Positions 49,508-58,124 of a stretch of DNA of 64,000 nucleotides are shown piece after piece (positions within the stretch are counted from its first letter, which is position 1; each line of letters opens with the position of its first letter). The stretch covers positions 248,001 through 312,000 of the forward strand of contig NZ_JAUDBQ010000002.1 in the NCBI RefSeq assembly GCF_030372105.1, in the 5' to 3' direction. A program made the translations under genes and the position numbers. The notes beneath the pieces are model-generated. The model saw only the letters and a program-made list of their open reading frames with translations, did no database searches and was not told where the DNA came from. This stretch comes from Cellulomonas cellasea. Lineage in GTDB: Bacteria > Actinomycetota > Actinomycetes > Actinomycetales > Cellulomonadaceae.

Positions 49508-51420
49508 ACGCCGACCTACGCCTCGTCCCGACCCAGACCCCGCAGGTGGCAGGCAGCGTTGAGGCCCCCACGGTGACCAAGTTGAGCGGGAAGCGGCTGC
49601 GGCCCGACGCGATCGCCCGCACCGCCCACGTCATCGACACCAGCGGCATCCTCGACATGCTGGTCCCGCCGCGCGTCCCGGGAGCCCGCGGCCGCATCGG
49701 CAAGCTGCGGGAGAACACCCGTCTGTTCCTGATCGGGCTGTCCCTGTGCACCCGGCTCGGGTACGAGACCACCGTCAAGGGCGTGCACGAGGTCCTCACC
49801 GAGTGCCTCGACCGCGAGACCCAGTGGACCCTCGGTGTCCTGCGCCCCCGCGTCACGAAGTCCGACACCCGGCACCCGAAGGGGGCTGTGCCCGGAATGC
49901 TCTCACCCGCGCTGGTCGAGAACGGCAAGCAACGCAAGCGGGTGTTCCCCAACGGCGTCGAGGAGATCAGCTACGACGACCTGCACAACGCCACCCGGAT
50001 CCTGCGTGAGCGCTGGGACTACGGCCACGGGTCCGCACCCGACCTGGACCCCGACGAGCGCGCCCGACGCGCCGCGGTGATCGGCGACGTCGCGCAGGCG
50101 CTCATCGACGCCACCACGATCGACCGCACCGGCGGCACGTTCGCCATCGACGGCACCGGGCAGTGGGCGTGGGAACGAGGCGCCGCACGTGGCAAGCGCG
50201 ACCTGCAGACCGCCGCCGCCGACAAGTCCGGCGAGCAGATCGACGACATGATCGTCGCCAACATCGCCATCGACGACGCCGACGGAAGCACCGCACCCGT
50301 CGACCAGGACGCCCGCGTCCCGAACCGCCGGCAGGTCTCGATGAGCGACGCCGCCTGGGGGTACAAGACCGGCAAGGACGGCCGCAAGGAAGTCGGCTAC
50401 GGCTTCCACCAGCACACCATCGTGCGCGTCCCCGAACCCGGAGCCCGCGGAAGCGAACCGCTCCTGGTCGACGGGTTCGTCCTCGTCCCGGCCAACGCCG
50501 ACGTCGTCGACGTCTCCCTCGACCTCATCGACCGCATCCGCAGCCGCCACCCGTTCACCCTACTGCTCGGCGACCTCCTCTACAGCAACCTGCGCGCCGA
50601 CCGTTGGGCCTACCCCCTCGCCCAGCGCGGCATCGAACAGGCTCTGCGACTGCGCACCGACCAGCACAGGGTCGTCGACATCCAGGGCGCCCAGATGCAG
50701 CACGCCTGGCTGCACTGCCCGTCCGCGCCCATGACCCAGCGACCCCTGCCCGAGGACAACGCCACCGAGGACCGGTGGCACGAGATCTACGACGCCGCCG
50801 AGGACTTCAAGCGCCACTGGGCCTTCGACCGCAAGGAGTCCGGGCTGTCCACCACTCTGACGTCCAAGTGGATCTGCCCCGCCGCCGCCGGACGCGTCGG
50901 CTGCTACGCCCGCCCCGACACCGTCCAGGGCGCCATCGACCTCAACATGCCCCTGATCACCCCGCCGCAGGACTGGGCCAACCGCCCCTGCTGCATCCGC
51001 AAGACCATCGACTTCACCCCCAGCCTCCGCGACCCGAACCACCAACGCAAGATCGCCCAGCGCGACTACGTCGCCACCCGCCGCTGGCGGCAGCGCACCA
51101 ACCTGCGCACCCTCGTCGAAGGCACCTTCGGGATCCTGAAGAACCCCAGCCGACAGCGTCTGCGCCGCGGGCAGAACCGCCTGCCCGGCCTCGCCATGGC
51201 GACCCTCGTCGCCGCCGTGAAGATCTCCGTCTTCAATGAAGAGCAGCTCCGCCTGTGGCACGCCCGCACCGAGGACGGCCCCGTCGACCACCCTCTTCTC
51301 CAGCCCGACCAGCCCGACTGGGGCTATCGCAACCTCACCCAGGACGAGTCCGAAGCCATCGACCGCCAGCACCTGACGCTGCCTGCGGGGGCGCGTTCCA
51401 TCGCAAAGCCGGCGGCTTGA
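49504..51420 (+). CDS. DDE transposase-like protein, 638 residues
   Basis: The likely DDE triad is Asp216 in FAIDGTGQW, Asp357 in LLGDLLYSN and Glu539 in LVEGTFGILKN. SDAAWGYKTGKDGRKEVGYGFHQHTIV, between the acids, matches the substrate loop of IS1182/IS5-type transposases, and the end of the domain has LRRGQNRLPGLAMATLVAA. It is longer than typical IS transposases, with about 190 residues before the first acid. Cys pairs (WICPAAAGRVGC, RPCC) may bind zinc. The GTG start at 49504 overlaps the recombinase-like stop by four bases. Confidence 0.75.
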   Translation: MNADLRLVPTQTPQVAGSVEAPTVTKLSGKRLRPDAIARTAHVIDTSGILDMLVPPRVPGARGRIGKLRENTRLFLIGLSLCTRLGYETTVKGVHEVLTECLDRETQWTLGVLRPRVTKSDTRHPKGAVPGMLSPALVENGKQRKRVFPNGVEEISYDDLHNATRILRERWDYGHGSAPDLDPDERARRAAVIGDVAQALIDATTIDRTGGTFAIDGTGQWAWERGAARGKRDLQTAAADKSGEQIDDMIVANIAIDDADGSTAPVDQDARVPNRRQVSMSDAAWGYKTGKDGRKEVGYGFHQHTIVRVPEPGARGSEPLLVDGFVLVPANADVVDVSLDLIDRIRSRHPFTLLLGDLLYSNLRADRWAYPLAQRGIEQALRLRTDQHRVVDIQGAQMQHAWLHCPSAPMTQRPLPEDNATEDRWHEIYDAAEDFKRHWAFDRKESGLSTTLTSKWICPAAAGRVGCYARPDTVQGAIDLNMPLITPPQDWANRPCCIRKTIDFTPSLRDPNHQRKIAQRDYVATRRWRQRTNLRTLVEGTFGILKNPSRQRLRRGQNRLPGLAMATLVAAVKISVFNEEQLRLWHARTEDGPVDHPLLQPDQPDWGYRNLTQDESEAIDRQHLTLPAGARSIAKPAA

Positions 51421-51482
51421 GCTCGGCGCGGCGCTCCAGGGCGTGTCGCCCGGTGCCCTAACCTCCACCCTGGAGGGGCTAC

Positions 51483-52457
51483 ATGGCACCGATTCAGCTG
51501 GACAACACGCTCGTCGTCGGCATTGCCTCGAGCGCTCTGTTCGATCTCACCGAGTCCGACGGGGTCTTCCGAGCGAAGGGCGAGGCGGAGTACCGGAAGT
51601 ACCAGGAGGAGAACCTCCACAACACGCTGGACCCCGGCGTGGCGTTCACCTTCATCAAGCGTCTCCTCTCGCTCAACGACTTGGCCGACACCCCGGGCGA
51701 CCCGCTCGTCGAGGTCATCGTGCTGTCACGCAACGACCCGGACACGGGTCTTCGCGTCATGAAGTCGATCGAGACGCACAAGCTCGCGATCACCCGAGCC
51801 GTCTTCATGCAGGGTCGATCGCCGCACAGGTTCATGCCCGCGTTCAACATGTCGCTGTTCTTGTCCGCAAGTGCGGACGACGTTCGAGAGGCAGTCGGCG
51901 AGGGCCTGCCCGCGGGCCAGGTGCTGCCGTCGCTTACCGTCGAGGACGGCTCGAAGGACCTACGCATCGCCTTCGACTTCGACGGTGTCCTCGCGGATGA
52001 CGCCTCTGAGAGCGTGATGCAGGCAGATGGACTTCCCGCCTTCCATGCGCACGAGGTCGCGAACCTCACGGAACCTCACAACCCGGGGCCGCTCAAGCGA
52101 TTCCTCGAAGCAGTCAACCGCATCCAGGACCACGAGGAGGCGAAGCGACTTCGCGATCCTGAATACCGCATCCGCGTGCACGTCGCGCTCGTCACGGCGC
52201 GCAACGCACCCTCACACGAGCGCGCGATGGCGAGCCTCAAGCAGTGGGGCGTTCGCGTCAATGACGCGTTCTTCCTCGGCGGCGTCGAGAAGGCGCGAGT
52301 ACTCGAGATTCTCAAGCCGCACATCTTCTTCGACGACCAACGCGGCCACCTCGCCAACGCCGCCAAGGTCGCGCCCAGCGTGCACGTGCCCTTCGGCGTG
52401 ATCAACCAGCAGCACGCCGACATCGTCGCGTCCGAGACCTCGAGCCCACCGTCCTGA
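51483..52457 (+). CDS. 5'-nucleotidase (cytosolic NT5C1-like, HAD fold)
   Basis: A 324-residue protein resembling cytosolic 5'-nucleotidase type 1. The HAD catalytic motif IAFDFDGVLADD is near residues 161-172, followed by LVTARNAPSHERAM and IFFDDQRGHL with the second acid pair. N-terminal segments NTLVVGIASSALFDLTE and RFMPAFNMSLFLSA also fit. GGAGGGGCTAC lies before the ATG. It would dephosphorylate nucleoside monophosphates. A strong hairpin follows the gene, and the tmRNA gene is convergent. It is the boundary between accessory and core-like DNA. Confidence 0.85.
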   Translation: MAPIQLDNTLVVGIASSALFDLTESDGVFRAKGEAEYRKYQEENLHNTLDPGVAFTFIKRLLSLNDLADTPGDPLVEVIVLSRNDPDTGLRVMKSIETHKLAITRAVFMQGRSPHRFMPAFNMSLFLSASADDVREAVGEGLPAGQVLPSLTVEDGSKDLRIAFDFDGVLADDASESVMQADGLPAFHAHEVANLTEPHNPGPLKRFLEAVNRIQDHEEAKRLRDPEYRIRVHVALVTARNAPSHERAMASLKQWGVRVNDAFFLGGVEKARVLEILKPHIFFDDQRGHLANAAKVAPSVHVPFGVINQQHADIVASETSSPPS

Positions 52458-52478
52458 ACGTCCTGCGCAGAAGACAAG

Positions 52479-52510
52479 TGAGGCCCGCCCCCAGCAGGGG
52501 ACGGGCCTCA
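52479..52510. terminator. Bidirectional terminator for nucleotidase gene and tmRNA
   Basis: Outer arms TGAGGCCCG/CGGGCCTCA and inner CCC/GGG pairs form a long hairpin with a short loop around CAGCA. It lies 22 bases after the nucleotidase stop. It can serve the convergent tmRNA gene as well. Confidence 0.8.
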
Positions 52511-52523
52511 TCGCAATCTACGA

Positions 52524-52541
52524 AGAATGCTCTCGCATTCT
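52524..52541 (-). terminator. Short hairpin after the tmRNA 3' end
   Basis: AGAATGC/GCATTCT forms a perfect 7-bp stem with a 4-base loop, 13 bases past the tmRNA CCA end. It probably acts as a terminator or RNase processing signal for the tmRNA precursor. Confidence 0.6.
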
Positions 52542-52553
52542 ACGAAGACCTCA

Positions 52554-52923
52554 TGGTGGAGGTGGCGGGAATCGAACCCGCGTCCGATGACGTGGAACCA
52601 GGACTTCTCCGGGCGCAGCTCGCTGCGCTCTTTCTCAGCCCTCGCGATCTAGCAAGCGTGTCGCGAAAGCGGGCTCAGTTGTCTAAGAGTCCCCACAGCC
52701 CCGACAACGAAGGCTGTGAGCAGTGGCTCTCTAGATGACGCCAGTTACCGAGTCGAGAGCACTCTCGGGCTGACGGACTTCAGGACTCGCTCAGGCGGCG
52801 AGTGCGAAGTCGGTGCGCTTGGAATCGGCACCTATTGGTTTGCGCGGATCGTTAACGAGATAACCGTGCGTCCTCGGCCCGCTTCTCCTGGCTGAACGAC
52901 CACCGTCGAAACCGATCACCCCC
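52554..52923 (-). ncRNA. ssrA: Transfer-messenger RNA (tmRNA)
   Basis: The 370-base RNA begins GGGGGTGATCGGTTTCGACG and ends with GGTTCGATTCCCGCC, CACCTCC and ACCA. The first seven bases (GGGGGTG) pair with CACCTCC, giving the tRNA-like acceptor stem. The tag frame encodes ADSKRTDFALAA followed by TGA (about 52795-52830 region), ending in the ALAA degradation signal. It rescues stalled ribosomes together with SmpB and tags products for Clp proteases. The gene is a known hotspot for integration of mobile DNA, and the accessory zone lies next to its 3' end. Confidence 0.96.
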
Positions 52924-53172
52924 ATGTGCAGTTATCAACCGCACGACTGCCCCGGGGGGCGGACGTGCACTGTCAGTCTACGTGAGAACGCGCCAGACGT
53001 CGCCAAGATTCCCTCGGACGGGTCCGGGCCGCCTCCATCACCACCAGCGCAGACGGCCCGGCGCGCCGTCCACACCTCTCGCCCACGCACCACCTGTCGC
53101 GTTCCCCGCGCGCGATGAGCCGCCGAGCGCCACTATGCACGGAGTGTCCGCGCCGATCCCCCCGAGGTGACC

Positions 53173-53676
53173 ATGTCCGACCCCGATGAGACACCCAGTG
53201 GCGACCGCAACGAGACCCCGACGGAGCGGATGGACCGCAACTGGAACGAGCTGCTCCAGGAGCTGCGCGTCACCCAGACCGGCGTGCAGATCCTCACGGG
53301 GTTCCTGCTGACGGTGCCGTTCCAGCAGCGGTTCGCCGACCTGGACGCCTACCAGCGCAACCTGTACTTGGAGCTGGTGGTGCTGGCGGTGGTGACGACC
53401 GGCCTGATCGTGGCGCCGGTGAGCGTGCACCGGATCTTGTTCCGCAAGCGGTTGAAGCGGGAGCTGGTGACGGCGGCCGATCGGTTGGCACGGGCGGGTT
53501 TGGCGACGTTGGCGCTGGTGCTGTCGGGGACCACGATGCTGCTGTTCGACGTGGTGGTGGGGCGCACCGAGGGGATCATCGCGGGGGCCACGGTGCTGGT
53601 GGCGCTGACGATGCTGTGGCTGGTGGTGCCGCTGCGCCTGGCCAGGCTGGCCGGGGAGTCACGCCCGGGCCAGTAG
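53173..53676 (+). CDS. DUF6328 family membrane protein
   Basis: A 167-residue protein. A charged N-terminus (TERMDRNWNELLQELRVTQTGVQILTGFLLTVPFQQRF) is the conserved family segment, followed by about four membrane helices (LYLELVVLAVVTTGLIVAPVSVH, LARAGLATLALVLSGTTMLLFDVVVG, GIIAGATVLVALTMLWLVVPL). GAGGTGACC precedes the ATG at 53173; GTG 53167 is possible. A function is unknown. It is separate from the tmRNA gene by about 250 bases without a supported gene. Confidence 0.82.
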   Translation: MSDPDETPSGDRNETPTERMDRNWNELLQELRVTQTGVQILTGFLLTVPFQQRFADLDAYQRNLYLELVVLAVVTTGLIVAPVSVHRILFRKRLKRELVTAADRLARAGLATLALVLSGTTMLLFDVVVGRTEGIIAGATVLVALTMLWLVVPLRLARLAGESRPGQ

Positions 53677-53762
53677 CGGGTCGACAAGCCAACGAGACGA
53701 GTTCACCCGGCGACACGCTTGCAAAAGCCGAGATCGTCATAGTTCCCACCTATTGTCATCCG

Positions 53763-54059
53763 ATGATCTTTTTCGGTTGGGGCCGCAAGAACAAGACGCA
53801 GCAGCTCGGCACGCATCAGGCGTTGATTTTGAGTTTCAACTACTTCCACCTCTTCTGGCTTTTCCGCGTGGCTTTCGGGCTCAGGTACAGCGTCGCCACC
53901 CTCACGGACGAGGGTTGGGCCACCCGCCCGTTGTCCCCTGCCGAGGTCGAGGCGGGAGGCCCCACGACTGAGTTGACGCTGCACTGGTGGTGGCGCTTCG
54001 GCCTGCTCATCGCGATCGCGGCCGTCGTCGTCATCGCGACGCTCGCCTCGATCACCTGA
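53763..54059 (+). CDS. Small membrane protein, 98 residues
   Basis: MIFFGWGRKNKTQQLG begins the protein; hydrophobic segments lie at about residues 19-35 (ALILSFNYFHLFWLFRVAF) and at the end (FGLLIAIAAVVVIATLASIT). No ribosome site is visible before the ATG, so it may be leaderless. The gene is convergent with the DNA ligase gene (11 bases between the ends). Not recognised. Confidence 0.55.
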   Translation: MIFFGWGRKNKTQQLGTHQALILSFNYFHLFWLFRVAFGLRYSVATLTDEGWATRPLSPAEVEAGGPTTELTLHWWWRFGLLIAIAAVVVIATLASIT

Positions 54060-54070
54060 CGGGACCGGGA

Positions 54071-55129
54071 CTACTCCCCGGCCGCCAGCACATCCGCGAG
54101 CGCATAGGACACCGGCTCCTCGAGTTGCTCGTAGGTGCACGAGGACGGGTCGCGGTCGGGCCGCCACCGCCGGAACTGAGCGACGTGCCGGAACCTGTCG
54201 CCCTCGAGGTGGTCGTAGCCGACCTCGACCACCAGCTCGGGGCGTAGCGGGATGAACGAGAGGTCCTTGCCGGCGCTCCAGCGGCTCTGCTCGGACTCGC
54301 GGGGGGTGCGGCCCGCGGCGTCGTAGTTCCACGGGTGGTCCTCGAGCGAGGTGACCAGCGGGGCGAGCTCGGTGACGAGCTCGCGGCGCCGGGCCATCGA
54401 GAACGCGGCGGCGACACCGACGGACGCGAGTACACCCGCGGAGGTGTAGAGGCCGAGCAGCAGGGAGCCCACGGCGTCGTCGCCGGACTTGTGCGGGCGG
54501 TACCCGGCGACCACGCAGTCGGCGGTGCGCTCGTGCTTGACCTTCGACATGACCCGCTTGCCGGGCTCGTAGAGCAGGTCAGCCCGCTTCGCGACGACCC
54601 CGTCGAGCCCGGCGCCCTCGAAGCTCTGGAACCAGTCGGCGGCGACGGCCTCGTCGTCGGTCTGCGCAGTGACATAGACCTGGGGGTTGGGTCTGACGAT
54701 CTGCTCCATCAGGGCCCGGCGTTCCGCGAACGGCTTGCCGGTCAGGTCGGTGTCGTCCAGGGCGAGCAGGTCGAAGAGGATCAGCAGCGCGGGCGTCTCC
54801 CGGGAGAGCAGTCGCACGCGCGAGGCGGCAGGGTGGATGCGCTGTTGGAGGGCGTCCCAGTCCAGCCCCCCAGTGGTGGCGGACGGGACGACGATCTCCC
54901 CGTCGACGACGCACCGTTCAGGCAACTGTGCCAGTGCCGCGTCCACGATGTCGGGGAAGTACCGCTGCATGGGGCGCGTGTTGCGGCTGCCGATCTCCAC
55001 CTCGTCGCCATCCCGGAAGACGATCGCGCGGAAGCCGTCCCACTTGGGCTCGTACAACTCCCCCGCGGGGATCGCCGGCACGGACTTGGCCAGCATCGGG
55101 TCCACCGGCGGCATCACAGGCAGGTCCAT
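54071..55129 (-). CDS. ATP-dependent DNA ligase (LigC/LigD-ligase type)
   Basis: A 352-residue ligase. The adenylated Lys29 lies in EPKWDGFRAI, with EIGSRN, the VVDGEIV motif and the GLDGVVAKR and VKHERTADCVV motifs of the nucleotidyltransferase domain, then an OB-fold with RPELVVEVGYDHLEG and RHVAQFRRWRPDRD. It is the short stand-alone type without polymerase or nuclease domains. Such ligases take part in non-homologous end joining or repair in actinobacteria. The ATG at 55129 starts the conserved part; no Ku or LigD gene is in the window. Confidence 0.92.
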   Translation of the reverse strand: MDLPVMPPVDPMLAKSVPAIPAGELYEPKWDGFRAIVFRDGDEVEIGSRNTRPMQRYFPDIVDAALAQLPERCVVDGEIVVPSATTGGLDWDALQQRIHPAASRVRLLSRETPALLILFDLLALDDTDLTGKPFAERRALMEQIVRPNPQVYVTAQTDDEAVAADWFQSFEGAGLDGVVAKRADLLYEPGKRVMSKVKHERTADCVVAGYRPHKSGDDAVGSLLLGLYTSAGVLASVGVAAAFSMARRRELVTELAPLVTSLEDHPWNYDAAGRTPRESEQSRWSAGKDLSFIPLRPELVVEVGYDHLEGDRFRHVAQFRRWRPDRDPSSCTYEQLEEPVSYALADVLAAGE

Positions 55130-55180
55130 CGGCCCAGTGTGGCCCGCACTCCGCACGCTGGCCACAGGTGGCCTCCGGGC

Positions 55181-56419
55181 CTACACCGGCCCGAACGCCA
55201 GCACGCAGTTCTGCCCGCCGAACCCGAACGCGTTGGTCACGGCGTGCCGCACGCGCTGCTCCCGGGCGACGCCGGGCACGTAGTCGAGGTCGCATTCGGG
55301 GTCGGGCGTCGTGTAGTTGATGGTCGGCGGGATGACGCCCTCGACGATGGACATCGCGCACAGCAGCGACGCCAGCGTCCCGGCGGCGCCGATGAGGTGC
55401 CCGGTCATCGACTTGGGCGCCGTGACCGACAGGCCGTCGGCGTGCGCTCCGAAGACCTGCCGCAGGGCAGCGGTCTCGGTGCGGTCGTTGGCCAGGGTGG
55501 AGGTGCCGTGCGCGGCGACCAGCTCGATGTCCGACGGGTCGAGGCGCGCTCGGCGCAGCGCTTGCGCGATGGCCTGTGCGGCGTACTTCCCGGTGGGGTC
55601 GGGGGCGACGATGTGGAACGCGTCGGAGGTCATCGCGCCGCCCAGCACCTCGGCGTAGACGCGCGCTCCGCGGGCCCGGGCGTGCGACAGCAGCTCCATC
55701 GCGCAGACCACGGCGCCCTCGGAGAACACGAAGCCGTCGCGGTCGGCGTCGAAGGGCCGGCTGGCCTCCTGCGGGGAGTCGTTGTTGCGGGAGAGCCCGC
55801 GCATGGTGGTGAGCCCGGCGAACATCACGGGGGTGATGGCGGCGTCGGTCCCACCGGCGATGACGACGTCGGCCTCACCGGACAGCAGGGTCCGGCGGGC
55901 GTCGAGCAGGGCGGCGGTCCCGCTGGCGCAGGCGAGCGCGGACGCGTTGACGGGGCCGTGCACCCCCAGGTCGATCGCCACCTCGCAGGCCGCCATGTTG
56001 GTGAGCGACGACGCGACGAAGCTGGGGCTGATGGCCCGGATGCCCTCCATGCCGTACGCCTCGGTGGCCTCCTGGATCTCCGGGTAGCCGGAGACGGCGC
56101 TGTTGATGACGATCCCGGCGTCGACGTCGTCGAGCGTCGGCCCGAGTCCCGCGTCGGCCACCGCCTCGCGCGACGCCGCGACCGCGAGCTGGGAGGCGCG
56201 GGAGGAGCGCTTGAGCCGTTTGAAGGGCAGCAGCGCCGCCGGGTCGAAGCCGCGCACCTCCCCCGCGATGCGGGTCGGGAAGTCGGAGGCGTCGAATGCC
56301 GTGATCTTGTCGATGCCGGATCGGCCCTCCAGCAGCCCCGCCCAGGTCTCGGGCCAGGAGTTGCCCAGCGGGGTGAGGGCGCCCATCCCGGTGATGACCA
56401 CCCGTCGATCGTCAGCCAC
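55181..56419 (-). CDS. Beta-ketoacyl-ACP synthase (FabF-like)
   Basis: A 412-residue condensing enzyme. Cys164 (ALACASGTA), His304 (VAAHGTST) and His341 (MTGHLIGAAG), with Lys336 before it, complete the catalytic set. GTG 56419 overlaps the upstream acyl-CoA synthetase stop by eight bases. It would extend an acyl chain from malonyl-ACP. It is not in a standard fab operon; no ACP, FabD or FabG gene lies nearby. It is last in a three-gene set with the ligase and the reductase. Confidence 0.92.
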   Translation of the reverse strand: MADDRRVVITGMGALTPLGNSWPETWAGLLEGRSGIDKITAFDASDFPTRIAGEVRGFDPAALLPFKRLKRSSRASQLAVAASREAVADAGLGPTLDDVDAGIVINSAVSGYPEIQEATEAYGMEGIRAISPSFVASSLTNMAACEVAIDLGVHGPVNASALACASGTAALLDARRTLLSGEADVVIAGGTDAAITPVMFAGLTTMRGLSRNNDSPQEASRPFDADRDGFVFSEGAVVCAMELLSHARARGARVYAEVLGGAMTSDAFHIVAPDPTGKYAAQAIAQALRRARLDPSDIELVAAHGTSTLANDRTETAALRQVFGAHADGLSVTAPKSMTGHLIGAAGTLASLLCAMSIVEGVIPPTINYTTPDPECDLDYVPGVAREQRVRHAVTNAFGFGGQNCVLAFGPV

Positions 56420-58088
56420 GGTGGTCCGCGTCCACAACCGCCGGGCCGACCCCGGCCGACGGCGACTCGAGCAACCCGTCCCGCTCGTCCCGCACCGCCT
56501 GCTCGACGACCTTGAAGTGCATCTTCTTGCCCGTCGCGGTCAGCGGCACCTCGTCCACGAACCGGTAGGCGCGCGGCCGCTTGAAGTCCGCGAGCGCGTC
56601 ATGCCCCCGGCAGAACGCGTCCAGCTCGTCGACGGTCACCGTCCCGTCGCGGCGGATCACGTACGCGACGATCCGCTGCCCCCACTGGTCGTCCGGCAGC
56701 CCCACCACCACGGCGTTCGCGACATCGGGGTGGTCCGCGAGCGCGGCCTCGACCTGCACGGGGTGCACGTTCTCCCCGCCGGAGATGATCATGTCGTCCT
56801 TGCGGCCCAGGATCGTCACGTACCCGTCGGCGTCCCACGTGGCCATGTCCCCGGGGTAGAGCCACCCGTCGTGGAACTTCTCCTCCTCGAGGCCCGGCAG
56901 GTTCACGTAGCTGTAGCCGGACTTGGGCGAGCGCATGATCAGCTCGCCGGCCTCGACGCCGTCCTGCGCGGCGAGCTCGTCGGGTGCGGCGCGCCGGTCC
57001 TCGAAGACCTTGACCACGGCGACGTCGTCGTCGGTGCACGCCCGCCCGGCGGTGCCCGCGTGCTCGGGCAGGTCCTCGGGCCGCAGGAAGGTGTTCCAGA
57101 ACGCCTCGGTGGTGCCGTATCCGTTGAAGATCCGCGGCGTGAGCACCTGCTGGTAGCGCAGCGCCGCGGCGCGGTCCAGGGGCGCGCCCATCGTGACGAT
57201 GCCGTTGAGGGAATTGAGATCGCGCGGCTCCCGCTCCTGCTCGGCGGCGAGCAGCTCGAGCGTGGTGGGCGCGCCGATCAGGAAGGTCAGGGCGTGCTCC
57301 CCCACCCAGTCGAGGACTGTGGCCGCGTCGAACGCGCGCAGCGGGACCACGCTGGCGCCGATGTAGAACGCGGGCGTCGGCCCCCCGGAGTGCAGTCCGC
57401 CCCGGTGGAACCAGGGGGTCATGTTGAGGCTGCGGTCGTTCGGGGTGAGCGGGAAGTGCATGATCACGTCGTGGGCGGACATCACCTCCACGACGGACGG
57501 CAGCGCCACACCCTTGGGCATCCCAGTGGTGCCCGAGGTGTACAGCCGGGTCGTCTCCTCGTACGTGGAGAAGTCCTCGGGCAGCGCGGGCGCCCCGCCG
57601 CCGGACTGTGCGAGCGCGGCGTCGAAGGTGTGCGCGCCGTTGCCGCCCGGCCCCACCACCAGCACTGCGGGCGAGGTGGCCGCCAGGTCGAGGGCCCGCT
57701 GCGCGGCGGGGGCGCACTCCTGGTCGTAGACGAACACGACCGGCATGCTGTCGCGCAGGATGTGCGCGATCTCGGCGGGGGCCAGCCGGTAGTTGACCGG
57801 CACGCTGACCGCGCCGAGCCGGTGCGTCGCCAGGTACAGCAGCGCGAACTCGACGCCGTTGTAAAGCTGGAAGACCACCGGGTCGCCGCGGCCGACACCC
57901 CGCTCCATGAGCATGGTCGCGGTGCGGTCCACATCCTCGCCGAGCTGGCGGTAGGTCCACGTCCGCCCGCTCGCCGGGTCGGTGACGGCCACGCTGCCGC
58001 CATACCGCGCCACGTTGCGCCGGAACCCGGCGGCGTAGGTCAGCTCGCGCTCGAAGTACTGCTGGAACCGGGTCGGGTCGTAGCTCAC
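56412..58088 (-). CDS. Acyl-CoA synthetase (AMP-binding)
   Basis: A 558-residue acyl-adenylate enzyme. It carries the P-loop LYTSGTTGMPKGVA, the NGYGTTEA motif, YPGDMATWDADGYVTILGRKDDMI and the C-terminal Lys in TATGKKMHFKV. The start is GTG 58088 with an AGAGGACC ribosome site. It activates a carboxylic acid, perhaps as primer for the condensing enzyme encoded next (8-base overlap). The reductase gene upstream is on the same strand, 36 bases away. Confidence 0.93.
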   Translation of the reverse strand: MSYDPTRFQQYFERELTYAAGFRRNVARYGGSVAVTDPASGRTWTYRQLGEDVDRTATMLMERGVGRGDPVVFQLYNGVEFALLYLATHRLGAVSVPVNYRLAPAEIAHILRDSMPVVFVYDQECAPAAQRALDLAATSPAVLVVGPGGNGAHTFDAALAQSGGGAPALPEDFSTYEETTRLYTSGTTGMPKGVALPSVVEVMSAHDVIMHFPLTPNDRSLNMTPWFHRGGLHSGGPTPAFYIGASVVPLRAFDAATVLDWVGEHALTFLIGAPTTLELLAAEQEREPRDLNSLNGIVTMGAPLDRAAALRYQQVLTPRIFNGYGTTEAFWNTFLRPEDLPEHAGTAGRACTDDDVAVVKVFEDRRAAPDELAAQDGVEAGELIMRSPKSGYSYVNLPGLEEEKFHDGWLYPGDMATWDADGYVTILGRKDDMIISGGENVHPVQVEAALADHPDVANAVVVGLPDDQWGQRIVAYVIRRDGTVTVDELDAFCRGHDALADFKRPRAYRFVDEVPLTATGKKMHFKVVEQAVRDERDGLLESPSAGVGPAVVDADHRG

Positions 58089-58124
58089 GGTGCGGGTCCT
58101 CTCGGGTCGTCAGCCGGGCACGTG

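Larger units (their letters stand above)
47591..51420 (+). mobile_element. Three-gene transposase-like unit (helical protein, dead recombinase, DDE protein)
   Basis: Three genes in a row read rightwards; the second and third overlap by four bases. The first product resembles a DNA-binding helical domain, the second a tyrosine recombinase lacking catalytic residues, and the third a DDE transposase. The unit lies in accessory DNA near the ssrA gene. I could not find terminal inverted repeats or a target duplication by eye, so it may be a transposon of unusual type or a domesticated one. Boundaries are those of the coding regions only. Confidence 0.45.

Noticed and set aside
47053-51480. Search for terminal inverted repeats of the three-gene unit
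   Set aside because: Short partial matches only; none convincing by eye on both sides, so the ends are not called.
52554-52600. Attachment-site copy of the ssrA 3' end elsewhere in the window
   Set aside because: No second copy of the GGCGGGAATCGAACCCGC block was seen between 1 and 64000.
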